Under the pieces are notes generated by a model. It worked only from the letters and a program-made list of their open reading frames with translations. It had not been told where the DNA came from and searched no databases. DNA of 64,000 bases from Pyrenochaeta sp. MPI-SDFR-AT-0127 (Eukaryota; Ascomycota; Dothideomycetes; Pleosporales; Cucurbitariaceae), in NCBI GenBank assembly GCA_020747015.1, contig JAGTJM010000001.1:248001-312000 (forward strand), written 5' to 3'. Position 1 is the stretch's first letter, and each line of letters starts with the position of its first letter. A program made the position numbers and the translations under genes. This document shows, piece by piece, positions 44,703-55,973 of this stretch.

Positions 44703-47498
44703 ATGCATTCATTCCTTTTTCTGTGCCTCTCCACTGTTGTGACTGGTGCAGCCATTGAGCGACGTGATGCTGTGCCTGCTGGATATGTCGCACCTCCATA
44801 CTACCCAGGTACGTCTCAGCAAACTCATGGAGTCACTCGATGAGCCCTATCCGTACTGCAGCTCACTTACTGACCATTCACAAGCACCGCACGGAGGCTG
44901 GACATCAGACTGGACTGAGAGCTATCGAAAAGCGTCTCTGCTTGTTTCTGCAAGTACGTATCAACTCGACGAATTGAAAGTAGAAACAATATTGACTTTT
45001 TACCTCTTTTAGTGACATTGGCTGAGAAGACAAATCTCACTGCAGGAACTGGTATCTTCATGGGTCGATGCGTTGGAAACACGGGCAGTGCGTTGAGAGT
45101 TGGCATCCCACAGCTCTGCCTACAAGATGGTCCTTTGGGTCTACGTAACAGCGACCACAACACCGCGTTTCCAGCCGGAATTACCGCCGGCGCCACCTGG
45201 GACAAAGATCAGCTGTATCGCCGAGGCGTCGCCATTGGCGAGGAATTTCGTGGTAAAGGAGTCAATATTCATTTGGGACCAAGTGTTGGTCCGCTAGGTC
45301 GAAAGCCACGAGCTGGTCGAAGTATGTATACTCGGCTATCCAGTCTCATCTATATATGCTAACAAGGTGTAGACTGGGAGGGCTTTGGCTCAGACCCTGT
45401 TCTCCAGGCGTTTGGAGGAGCATTGTCCATTGAAGGTATTCAAAGTGTTGGTGTGATCGCCACCATCAAGCATTTGATAGCCAATGAACAAGAAATGTAC
45501 CGCATGTACAGCGCCGTCAAGCCTGGTATTTCGTCAAACTTGGATGACCGGACCTTGCACGAACTCTACCTCTGGCCATTTGCTGAAGGTGTCCGTTCCG
45601 GAGTTGGCGCAGTCATGATTGCATATAACGCCGTCAACGGATCAGCCTGCGCCCAAAACAGCTACTTGATTAACGGCATCCTAAAGGACGAACTTGGCTT
45701 TCAAGGCTTCGTCATGTCGGACTGGCTAGCACAAATTTCAGGCGTTGCCTCCGCATTGTCTGGACTCGACATGTCCATGCCTGGAGACATTAACGAAATT
45801 CCACTTATCGGCAGTTCTTACTGGATGTACGAGTACAGTCGTGCTATCTTGAATGGATCCATCCCTGTGGATCGCCTCAATGATGCCGTTACCCGTATTC
45901 TTGCGCCATACTTCCAAATGGGTCAAGACCAAAACTATCCACGACCCAACTTTGATACCAACACTCTCAATGCCGAGGGACCCCTATACCCAGGTGCTCT
46001 TTTCTCGCCATCAGGCATTGTTAACGAGTTCGTCGACGTTCAGGCCAACCATGCAGTGATTGCTCGCGAAGTGGCTCGCGATGCCATTACACTGTTGAAA
46101 AACCAGAACAATATCCTACCCCTTTCCCGCACTGCTTCCTTGAAGATATTCGGAACTGATGCCGAAAAGAACCCTGACGGCATTAACTCGTGTGCTGACC
46201 AAGGATGCAACAAGGGCACCCTCGGCATGGGCTGGGGCAGCGGGTCATCACGCTATCCTTACATGGACTCTCCCATTGATGGCTTCAAGGCACGTGGCGC
46301 AACTTATCAGTTCTTCAACACCGACTCATTTCCTTCAAATTCAAACCCTTCATCCAATGACACGGCAGTTGTCTTTGTTAGCGCCGACTCTGGCGAGAAC
46401 TACATTACGGTCGAGAATAATCCCGGCGACCGGACATCTGCAAACCTCAACCTATGGCACAATGGAGATAACCTCATCAAGGACGTGGCAGCGAAGTACG
46501 CAAACGTCATCGTAGTGGTCCACACCGTAGGTCCCATCTTGATGGAGGCGTGGCATGATCTCCCTTCTGTCAAGGCGGTTGTATTTGCTCATCTCCCAGG
46601 TCAGGAGGCGGGATCCTCTTTGATGCAAGTACTTTATGGCGACGTCTCGCCATCTGGCCATCTTCCATACACCGTTCCTAAGTCTGAGAGTGACTATCCA
46701 GCTTCAGTGGGTCTCGTTGGGTATCAGATTGGACAGCCCCAAGACACATTTACAGAGGGGCTTTACATCGATTACAGGCACTTCCACAAAGCTGGTATCA
46801 CCCCTCGCTATGCTTTTGGGCATGGCCTCAGCTACACTACATTTTCTTTCTCGGACGCAACCATTACCGCGGTCACCGCACTCACGGCCACACCACCAGC
46901 TCGCCCAGCAAAGGGCTCAACACCATCATATTCCACAACTATCCCTCCGGCCTCAGAGGCATACTGGCCATCTAACTTCAATCGCATCTGGCGATATCTC
47001 TACTCGTGGCTTGAGAAGGGTGATGCCGACAACGCTGCTGCAGCCGCCAACTCATCCACCAAATACCCATACCCCACAGGCTACTCTAATGTCCAAAAGG
47101 CTGGTCCAGCATCAGGTGGTGCTCAAGGTGGCAATCCAGCGCTCTTTGATGTCGCATTCGACGTCTCAGTCAAGGTTACCAACACCGGAACCCGTTCTGG
47201 CAAAGCAGTTGCGCAGCTCTACGTCCAGTTCCCCACCGCAAGCACAGTCGACACACCCATCATCCAGTTGCGCGACTTTGAGAAGACGGGCACCTTGGCG
47301 GCTGGCGCAAGCCAGACATTGAAATTGAGAGTTACAAGGAAGGATCTTAGTGTCTGGGATGTTGTATCTCAGAACTGGGTTATCCCTGTGGTCAGTGGTG
47401 ATTATGGCATCTGGCTTGGTGACAGCTCCGCCAACCTGCACGTACGATGCGGTTCGGCGACGAAGAGATGTGCTACGGGCCAGACGAGTCCTGTCTAA
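44703..47498 (+). CDS. Secreted GH3 beta-glucosidase (869 aa)
   Basis: Four exons: 44703-44808, 44885-44953, 45013-45321, 45373-47498. Introns are 76, 59 and 51 bases. The signal peptide is MHSFLFLCLSTVVTGA, followed by ERR, a possible Kex2-type processing site. The glycoside hydrolase family 3 N-domain has LQDGPLGLR, KHLIANEQE and the nucleophile Asp278 in GFVMSDW. The C-domain has the likely acid/base Glu503 in ADSGENY, and FGHGLSYTTF. A fibronectin-III-like domain closes the protein (VTNTGTRSGKAVAQLYV). Length and order fit fungal extracellular beta-glucosidases, which release glucose from cellobiose or from plant glycosides. The nearby flavin oxidase could act on its products, but that is inference. 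Confidence 0.96.
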
Positions 47499-48260
47499 TT
47501 CTATTTTTATGTCGATACATGTCCAAATATTATTCTCAATGGTAATGTCAAAGGTACGCTAGTTGGCTTGAGCTTTCGGTTTGTGGTTGATGCTTAGTCC
47601 ATAACTATATCTCAATGTATGCTGTTCCTTGCAGAATCTTCACACTTCTTCATGCTAGTCCTTATACTATCTGGTTGGGCCCTTTGTTCATCAAACAGAT
47701 GGATTAGCCGGAGTGCGTTCTCAATGAAGGAGGAGGTCATATGTCTAGCAGGCAGTGAAGAACCGATCGCTGCATATCCCTTAGCCATGACGATGATTGT
47801 ACTGAAATAGACGCAAGGCAAAGCATGGTTGATGAATAGAAGCGTGCTTGATTGGCTGATGTTGTACATTCCCTTCTCTTTTTGGTCGCCTGGCAACCCC
47901 TGGCGGAGGCCGGCCAACGCGGTCGCGACGAGAACGTCATTCCAAACATCGTCGGCAGACTAGCAACTTCTTTACTGCTATAAATTGATTTTAGCCTCAA
48001 TTCTTGCACCGCTATCGCAGCCCTCCTCGTTGCTCGTTGCTGGCGAAGTGCTGTTATTCCTTTCTTCGTTAATTCTGCGCTCCTCCAAGGTTGTTCCCAT
48101 GACTGAGAAGTAGCTCCCTCCCCCTTACTACAGCTGACCATTAGCATCTTTCCTTTCCTGTTTCTCGTTTTTTATGTCTTTATGTTGCCGCAGAATCGAG
48201 CTTTGAGCATGGAGTATTGTTGATACTGCTTCCGAGCAGTCTGCTAATTTTGGCAAATAG
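47499..48260. other. Intergenic plus unresolved 5' end of the WSC gene
   Basis: About 0.76 kb. The first exon of the WSC gene should lie here, but no ATG followed by a signal peptide could be joined convincingly. A hydrophobic stretch encoded near 48146-48185 (SIFPFLFLVFYVFM) is a candidate signal sequence but lacks an upstream in-frame ATG. Confidence 0.45.
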
Positions 48261-49474
48261 GATGAGAATGACAGACCAGTTTCAACTGATATTGCCGGAG
48301 ACACATATCTGGACTGCTACGAGGACATTTTCCAAGACGTTGTCGGACCACCTCTTCTTGACGGCCCGACGTATAAAGACGACAAAACGCTGACCCAGAT
48401 CGCCTGCCACGAGTAAGTCTAGGAGAACTTGCAACCTCGTGCCATCTCTGCAAGAGATATAGGCTGACGGTAATCACAGTTTCTGTACCATACCCTCGAG
48501 AAAGGCTCCAATCGCGCCATATAAGTACTTCGGTATTGAAGAAGGCAATACATGTAAATGCGGAAATGAACTCAAGCATGTCACTCCGCCAATGACGGGA
48601 TGCACGAGTGGCTGTACTGGAAACAAGAGACAAGTTTGCGGTGGTCGGAACCGCTTGAGTCTCTGGCTGAACGATCACTACCGAAAGGTACGTCTTTTCT
48701 CTTCTTTAACAACCCAAGGTCCTTACCTTGCAATGCCTTTATTAGTCTCCTGATCCTGGGGTACGAACGGGGTTGGCTGCTTGTGCAGTACGCTTGAGAA
48801 ATACCGAATGAGTTGGCTGGTGATGCCGATAAGTTGGACGGTTTCTTGATAACCTCGATAATGCTCTAGCAGTACTAGGATCATGATGAATTTGGGCATT
48901 ACCTATCACTACATTCTAGAACAAATTGCTAACATGTCAATAGCCTGGTGGACCCGACCCTGACCACCCGGGAGGAAAACCCCCTGGCCGACCACGCCCA
49001 CACAAGCCAGGATCTCCCGGCCGCGACCCCCAATGGGTAGGAGACGGTGTAGATCTACCCTATTTCCCCTGGGATTCGCAAGACGGGATAAGCTACGACA
49101 AACCCTTCTACCACAAGCCTGGTCATCACGTGCCTGGCCATCACCAGCCTTCTGATGGCGAGTACCCCCATGGCTATCCCTCACATGGAAAGCCCAAGGA
49201 CAACTGGGGCCGACCGTCTCATGGCAAGCCATTCCACGGCAAACCTCCTTACCATGGTAGACCTGACATCAACGAGGACTACGGTTACACCGGGCCTTAC
49301 GATGACTGGGCAAGGCTCTCCAATAAACAAGCCAGGAAATATCAACCCCCAACCAAGCGTCTTCCAAACGGCAAAGCACGACGGTCTGAGAATGATGTGA
49401 AATCCGAGGGTGATCGCATAAGGCCAGGAGGCAACTGGCGTCGATGGCTGAAGCTCCCCGCTCTCTGGTGGTGA
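48261..49474 (+). CDS. WSC-domain protein with His/Gly/Pro-rich tail (5' partial)
   Basis: Three exons recovered: 48261-48412, 48480-48687, 48944-49474 (296 codons). Introns are 67 and 256 bases. The first exon is missing; the recovered part starts after an AATAG acceptor. The WSC domain covers about residues 15-115: YLDCYEDIF, the C-x3-C pair CHDFC, then YKYFGIEEGNTCKCGNEL, then CTSGCTGNKRQVCGGRNRLSLW. Such domains bind fungal or plant cell-wall glycans. The tail is Pro/Gly/His-rich with HGKP-type repeats (YPSHGKPKD, PSHGKPFHGKPPYHGRP) and ends basic and Trp-rich. No transmembrane or GPI segment is seen, so it is probably secreted if a signal peptide exists upstream. Third member of a secreted carbohydrate-related group. 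Confidence 0.8.
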
Positions 49475-52200
49475 GATGTATAAAAACGTGCATATCAGGA
49501 AACTGTCCTGTAAGTGAGTCCCAGATACAAGAGTCTGCATGGACTAACGTGAAGAAAAGCAGAAATTTGAACTTTAGCGTTTTGCATTTTTGGTTTTTGG
49601 GCGAGGAATTACTCATTTGAATTGACACGATTAGGATGGAGAATTTTCTTTATTGCGAATGCCTAGGACTAGTAGAATTTGTTTACAGACGGCTGGTCTA
49701 GGCAGGTTGAGAATAAATATATATTTTTACTTGTTCAAACGTAGTGCCTCAACTTCCCTACTGCCTTCTGGTCATGTCTCCGCTTCAGTTTATTGTTCAC
49801 GCAGAGTTATGGCGTTTTTGCCCATATTTCATATTCTTCAATAGAAAAATGGGCGCAGGTCCAAACCGAAGAAGGGAGTCAGGCAATACCGAGTATCTCG
49901 ACTGAGAAGATAGCCTCAAGACACGGTCGGGTCGCCGAGGTCAGGAAAGGAAGTAGAGTGACTCCAAGCCAGACCGGGCCAGACTTTCACTCCCCGGCCA
50001 TTAACCACTCACATCAACGAGTAGACGAGGGCCTGATTACACAGCCAAAGATAGGTTGTATTATTAACTCAATACGAACCAGCTCCACTAGGGCATGTAG
50101 TGTAGTGAGGAAGGCTGCGTTGCATGTCATATAGTAAAGTGAGGTCAAGGCAGTTTCAGAGCAGAATTTTGGAATGGGGTTTCAGGTAAATGGCACAAGG
50201 AAAGAAGATGGGAGCGGTCATTTTACGTGTATGTTGAGGTAGGTTTCAGGGAAGTGAGCGCGTGCAGTGAGCAGTCAGACAACGGTGAGGTCACTGCTAG
50301 TCATTGAGATCCTACACAGTAGCACATGTGAATCATCTCATGCTGAAATGATTGATCAGTCTGGCCGAATGCACTTGTCATAGTTCCGGACATGCGGAAA
50401 TGCTACTGTAAACTTTTTGGAGGGGAAAAAAAGCTGCAAGGGCATGAAAATACCGTTCCTGGCAAAGCGAACAAAAGAGCTATGGACAGGTATGGGTTCG
50501 AGGCCTGATCCTGTGAGAGATTGGAGTCCGGGGTTCAGGGTCTGGCCTCTGGCTTGTTTATTTGCGTCGACTTTGCGCATCACCGCCCCTCTTTGAGAAA
50601 GAACGTCGTATGCAGCTCACGGCCATCAAGGGCCCAGATGAGACCACAACATTCAAGGCTTCAGGCCAGGCTGACATAGACAGCGCCTCAGCGTCCTCGT
50701 GCTATAGCAGGCAGACGCCATCAGAGGTGCTGCAATGTATAGACAGTGATCTGGTATGATCACAGCTTGGGGCAAGGTCTAGACCGCGACCCTCAGCTTC
50801 GATGCCCCTTATGTGCTGCTGGCTTGCACCAGTCGGGGCAAGCAATCTGGATGCTTAGTTGCAGCGGAGAGCTTTGCTCGACCCTGCTCTGCTGCGATTC
50901 GATAGTCACTCCAAATGTATGCGGGCCGCTCACCAAGCATCATGGGCCTTGTTCGCAACGGCTATCGTGGCTTTGGCGGGGAGCGGTCGCCGGACAATGT
51001 CAGCGCGGCACTGTATGAAGATGCCTGGTCAGGCGATCCAGAGGCGCCACAGAAGCCAGGTCACGCCTCAGCACCAGGCGCTTTTGCGTGTGCATTCGAA
51101 ATGGTACGATACATGGAATGCGTCTACACTTGGTGTGCGTCTAGAGTCCAGATCGTCTTAGCGGGTGAATATGCACGTTCAGGACGCCCTGAACAGAGAG
51201 AGAGGAGTGAGCTGGTTCGGGAGTGGTTCTGCTCTTCCATCAGCATTTTGGGTTGCTGCGGAGACGAGATAATCTGCTCTCGTCTGGCCAGGGGAATCTG
51301 GTCGCTCAACTGTGGTTATGGTCTGCTTTGAAAGAGGAGTCTGGCCGGTGGAGTTCTAGACCAGTACCCAACGGTTCGGCCCGCTGGGGACAGAATGGTC
51401 CTCAGCACCTGTGGTTGCTGCGGTCACCCTGCCCGCAAATTGAGCAGGTTTCGATGGCGCAGGCAAAGTTGCCAAATCTGGGGCATGGGGGGAAGAGGTG
51501 GTGGACAGGTCCGGTGAGGGATGGGAGGAGGATGTTGGGCGCAGAGCCGCGTCGACACGAGGCTTGGGCAACACGAGCGCTGGCTGGCGTGTATAATTAT
51601 CAGTGGCAGCCCAAGACGACTGCGGTCCAAAGGTTTGCGCAAACATGCGTTGGCCGAGCAGGCCCGGAGGCTGTGCGCAGTCAGCGACGGCCGTCTGGAG
51701 CAAACCCTGCCCAGCTAGCCAAAACGGCCTGGCAGACAGCAATCTGAACGGGCACCGAGGGAAAAGGCAGCAAAGCGAGACAGAAGACTGTTATCCCCCA
51801 AGTGCCATGTTTCGGATGTGGGGCTCTCCATTGGGCTACTTGCGGAGAGTGGACCCGGTGGGCGTTGATGCTTGACACGGCGCCACGATCGAGAAGGAGA
51901 GTGTGAATCGTCCGGCGCGCGTCGTCCTAGTCATCCTGGCCGTATGCGCTCACGCCCAGGCCAAAACTGTGTCGTCCCAGTGTCTTGGGCAGGTGCTTGC
52001 AAGCGTCGCAGAATGGCTTCAGGCCCCAATCAGCGGTCCGCCATGCTCCGCTCAGCAATCTGCCTCTGCTGGCCGTGTTGGCATCGTTCGATCGGCCCTG
52101 TGTCCATATATCATTCCGCGATGCGGCCTGCTGGCGGGTGATTCAGCGATCCCGTCATCCACACTGGTACAATACGACACGCTCTCGCGCCTGTCTGACC
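49475..52200. other. 2.7-kb region, no gene supported
   Basis: Between two plus-strand genes. Several frames of 60-174 codons overlap in both strands (longest about 51223-51747, plus) but show no domain, splice logic or codon pattern that would support a gene. The GC-rich stretch at 51350-52200 may be the long leader of the next gene. Confidence 0.4.
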
Positions 52201-52653
52201 ATGCCCACTGATCTACACTTGCGCGACTCGATCCAGTGCGAGCCATCTTGCTACTTCAGCATCGTGCCTCCTGCTGCTGCCCACTTCTCTGTCGAATCCC
52301 CAAACTTGACTCCATTGTCCGACTACTCGCCATATACACCCTCAGATCCCTCGCATCCTCTGCTGGCCTTCCGCCCGTCACCGCCGCTGCATATGTCGAG
52401 CCCGCCTGACGCCTCGCGTCTCCTACAACTGCAAACTGCCGCCGCCCATCGTCCTGCCGCCGAGCCCTTGCAGCATCGTGCCAGCAGCACTTCCTCCAGC
52501 AGCTCCAACAGCTCCGCCTCTAGCATGACGTCGTCTTCATCCATCTGTTGCTCCCGTTGCCGCCGTGAATGTCTCGTCGGCATGTATCAGATTGGGACCA
52601 ACCGCTACTATTGCAGCCATTGTGCCAGGATGACCGGTTACAGCGCTGGCTGA
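52201..52653 (+). CDS. Small protein with C-terminal zinc-ribbon-like motif (150 aa)
   Basis: Single exon; the start is the ATG followed by MPTDLHLRDSIQ. The same frame is open further upstream, but there without an obvious ATG. Residues 1-110 are Ser/Pro/His-rich and disordered with a long Ser run. The last 35 residues are compact: CCSRCRRECLVGMYQIGTN, then YYCSHCARMTGYSAG. The C-x2-C .. C-x2-C arrangement should hold one zinc ion. I recall similar tails in uncharacterised ascomycete proteins. Function unknown; a nucleic-acid or protein-binding adaptor is possible. Confidence 0.7.
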   Translation: MPTDLHLRDSIQCEPSCYFSIVPPAAAHFSVESPNLTPLSDYSPYTPSDPSHPLLAFRPSPPLHMSSPPDASRLLQLQTAAAHRPAAEPLQHRASSTSSSSSNSSASSMTSSSSICCSRCRRECLVGMYQIGTNRYYCSHCARMTGYSAG

Positions 52654-55600
52654 AGAAAACACTTCCTGAACATCTTCTATTATGGAGATACCAACACAAT
52701 CTAAGCAGCACTATCCGCTCTATACTTGAGCTCTTATCACGACTCATATCTATCGCCCAAGGCACATCCACAGCGACACTACACAGACAAAACACTGTCA
52801 CCCAACAACGGCGCATCATCGACCCAACAAGACTATGGTCATCTGGAATTAATTAAGAAGGAGGAATGGAAGGACCGTCGCTGAGCATTATCGGCAAGAG
52901 CTGAGGACGACAGTGTGTATTGGACAGTTCCTCAGCAGTATCAAGGGCATGAAGGAAGTACCAGATGTGGGCTCGTTTGAGTCGGAGCTCTGGTTGGTGG
53001 GCCAGAAGGAGACATAGGCTGGTCTTTGAACTCTACATTACTGGGGCAACTGGGTTGCTCACAATGGAAATTTATGATACCCCGATTCTTTACATGTATT
53101 TCAACTGAGTGAAGCGCAACGCGCCTTCAAGATATGAACAAACTCTCGTCTGCGTACAACACATCGTGTACCAACCATCCAATGCTCAAATCAATCGTTC
53201 TCCATCCGAAAACCTCGGGAACGCGCTCTACGTCCCAAGCTGGTCTTGCAAAATCTCGAGTCGTTTGCACACTAACCTATATCCACCGTAGCATGAGCGA
53301 TAAGATGGACTCTCTACCGAGGTCCGCATTTGCGCGAAATACAGATGTTGGTAAAACATTGGACTAGGAAACAGACCTGCACCCTCCTGGTAAGGGCAGA
53401 CGGAGCGCATCGTGTTGCAGAGTTTTTCTTGTACATTTCTATGTATTTCCCGTCGCGGCATGTTTCTCAGAATGTCTTCAACGCGTCTTGTGCGACCATC
53501 GAGACAAACATGGAACATTTTCCTGCAAACAGGCTCGTCATTCAGGGTCATGATCGACTGATCACCATGCTCCACTCTATTGTTCTCAAACAAAAAAGCG
53601 TCACTGACGCTACTCACCATCGAAATTTCAAAATCCGATGCTCGGTTGTGCAGTGCTCGATTCCCGATCTTCGATGCGTGCTGCCCGTGCAGATCTTTGC
53701 CCCGTCATACCCTTTGCGAAAGCCACACACCATCCACCCACCGTCCCACGCCTGCCATAATATGAGACTGCTAGGCCCTATGCAGGTAGTTTGTTGGACT
53801 TGATCGATCACCTGCGGGGATCGAGCGATGCAGCACAGTGCGCCAAATCCAGGCACGATCAACAGCATGCAAGGATCCCTGATTGGAGTCTGCATGTTCA
53901 AATGCCGGTTTTTTTGCCAGATTTCGATGTTGGGCGGTGCAAGGTCTTCGGCCCAGTGAACCACCCAATTAACCACCCTTGAGCAATCTCCCAAACACGG
54001 GCGCTTTTCCTGGGAGGGGCAGATGCCAATTGTCATTTCGATCCCTGACGTGGCCGCTGGGCGTTTCCTCGTCATGTTGCAACGTTGTTGCTGGAGGCTT
54101 TGGAATCTGTCTTTTTGGATCGACATATCTATCTACGCCAGATTCCAATGCTCGTCATTGCTCTACGACTATCTGCCCCTTGACAACTACGTCATTGCAA
54201 GCGTCAAGGTCAAGAGGCATTTACTTTCAATATTCCAGTTCTATACACAGCAAAGTTTTTTTTTCATGCCAATAACTCTCGAGGTCACACGATCCGTACT
54301 CCCGTCTCATACCCACCTTAGCTTCAATGTTCAGTCGGCCCTTTCTCCTAAGCGCAGTAAACGTTCCGTCAAGCATCGACGATGTTCAAGCTACATCGAA
54401 GATCTCCCGTCAGGTGGAGCTCGAATGCGATCCACTTAATACCACGCGTGTAAGTCCCGCAGCCTCGGCAACGGCTGCTCAGCCTTGAAACATTGGCCAC
54501 CATCGAACAATAACAGGTTTGCGGGTCTGGTTGAACCATCATGGTGTGATTTGTCGGCATATAGTTTGCTGGTTTGAGTTTCCAGGTGGATCGCTTACAG
54601 TTGCTCTAAACCTTAGTTCTGGACATTGTGGGAAAATGCATCGGGACAACTGAAGCGCCCTGACATTTAACGTACAGCGCGTGTTTTCCCGCAACCTACG
54701 CCCGCTTTGGCAGACGAGTATAATAGCCGATTTTGAGCCGCGTGGGCGCGTGCGCGTGGGGCTCAAAAAAGATTCTCCGTCGTCTTCCCTTCGACACCCT
54801 GGCGACGTTTTCACATCCTTCGGAGGGTAATGTTCCGTCACGCAGGCGTCACGACGAGCGTTATACTCTGAATACTCATCCAATGCCCCTGCTAGTCATG
54901 GAGAATCTACAGTGGGCCATCTATCAGGAAGATGACTAACAAGCTTTGATCATGAAGCCGCTGTCGATTGTACTCAACGCGGCGAATACGATGCGTTGGA
55001 ACCTTTCAAGAGCTGGAACCTTTCGCATAAAAGGGTGTTACTTCGGAGTTACAAAGAGGGTTCTCTATCTCTCTGCTAGCGCCCTGCGCGGACAAGGAAG
55101 AGGAAGGTGTCTGCATCCACATCGGCCCTACGGCTCTTTCGCAGGACAAACTCTCCATCTAACACCAATTAGTGAATATAGGTTGAGCTGCTGGAAACAA
55201 AGTTATAACGGCCCGAGATCGAGATCTACATGTCGCTTCAGTATGGATGCGTGCGCTCGATTGTCTGCTCCGTCCCTACACCTGAATTTGGCCTGGGAAC
55301 ACTGTGCAAAAAATTTCATATGAGGCTATTCACTTCATGCTCCTACGGTGAAGTAAACAGCAAGGTCCTCATTCCTCATACAATAGTAGGTATTCCACGA
55401 AAACAGAATCTGATTGAATCTGGATGTGCCACAGCAGGAGCGTTGCTAGGAGTAGCGACAAACTGCCAATCGGGAAGGAGCAGTACCCTCAAAGATATCG
55501 TCTTATGGAACATGGCTGTACAAAATCTTTGTTGAATGCTGGATGAAAGACTGCTCCACCTTTTTGATCTGATAATCTTGCGAATCTCAACACGCGAATT

Positions 55601-55973
55601 GCAACTGCGCGATGTGCTGCCACTGTACTCATCACAATAGTTTACAGAGATACACATTGACATATAGCAGGCGCGGCAGCGGACTGAGTGCATTCCTGAC
55701 TATGGATTTTCATGAGGAAGCCTTTTCCCTACCACCATACAAAATCCACGTCCACAGTAGTTTGGCTAGCAGTCAACCAAATTTCTTCTCCACTAGAAAC
55801 AAAGTTCAAGAGGGGACTACAGTAAGAGAGCACAGGTAGTCTGCCATTGAAAGCTGCTACGATAGCCATTTTCCTGCCTGATGGAAACCTTCACTTTTGC
55901 AGAACCTGGTGCCTCAAGTGAAAGAAATCGTAGGGTCGTCTTCAACTCCTACCTTTCAATCTGATAGGAGATC
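52654..55973. other. 3.3-kb region, no gene supported
   Basis: The largest gap in the window, between two plus-strand genes. Frames of up to 170 codons occur on both strands but overlap each other and have no features. No inverted or long direct repeats typical of an intact transposon were noticed. It may hold noncoding RNA or decayed sequence that cannot be recognised by eye. Confidence 0.4.

Noticed and set aside
48146..48260. Hydrophobic stretch as the WSC signal peptide exon
   Set aside because: No in-frame ATG upstream before a stop and no plausible donor; left as unresolved.
51223..51747. 174-codon plus-strand frame
   Set aside because: Overlaps equally long frames on the other strand in GC-rich sequence; no domain and no promoter-like context.
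53228..53803. Frames of 130-157 codons on both strands
   Set aside because: Mutually overlapping and featureless; consistent with chance open frames.
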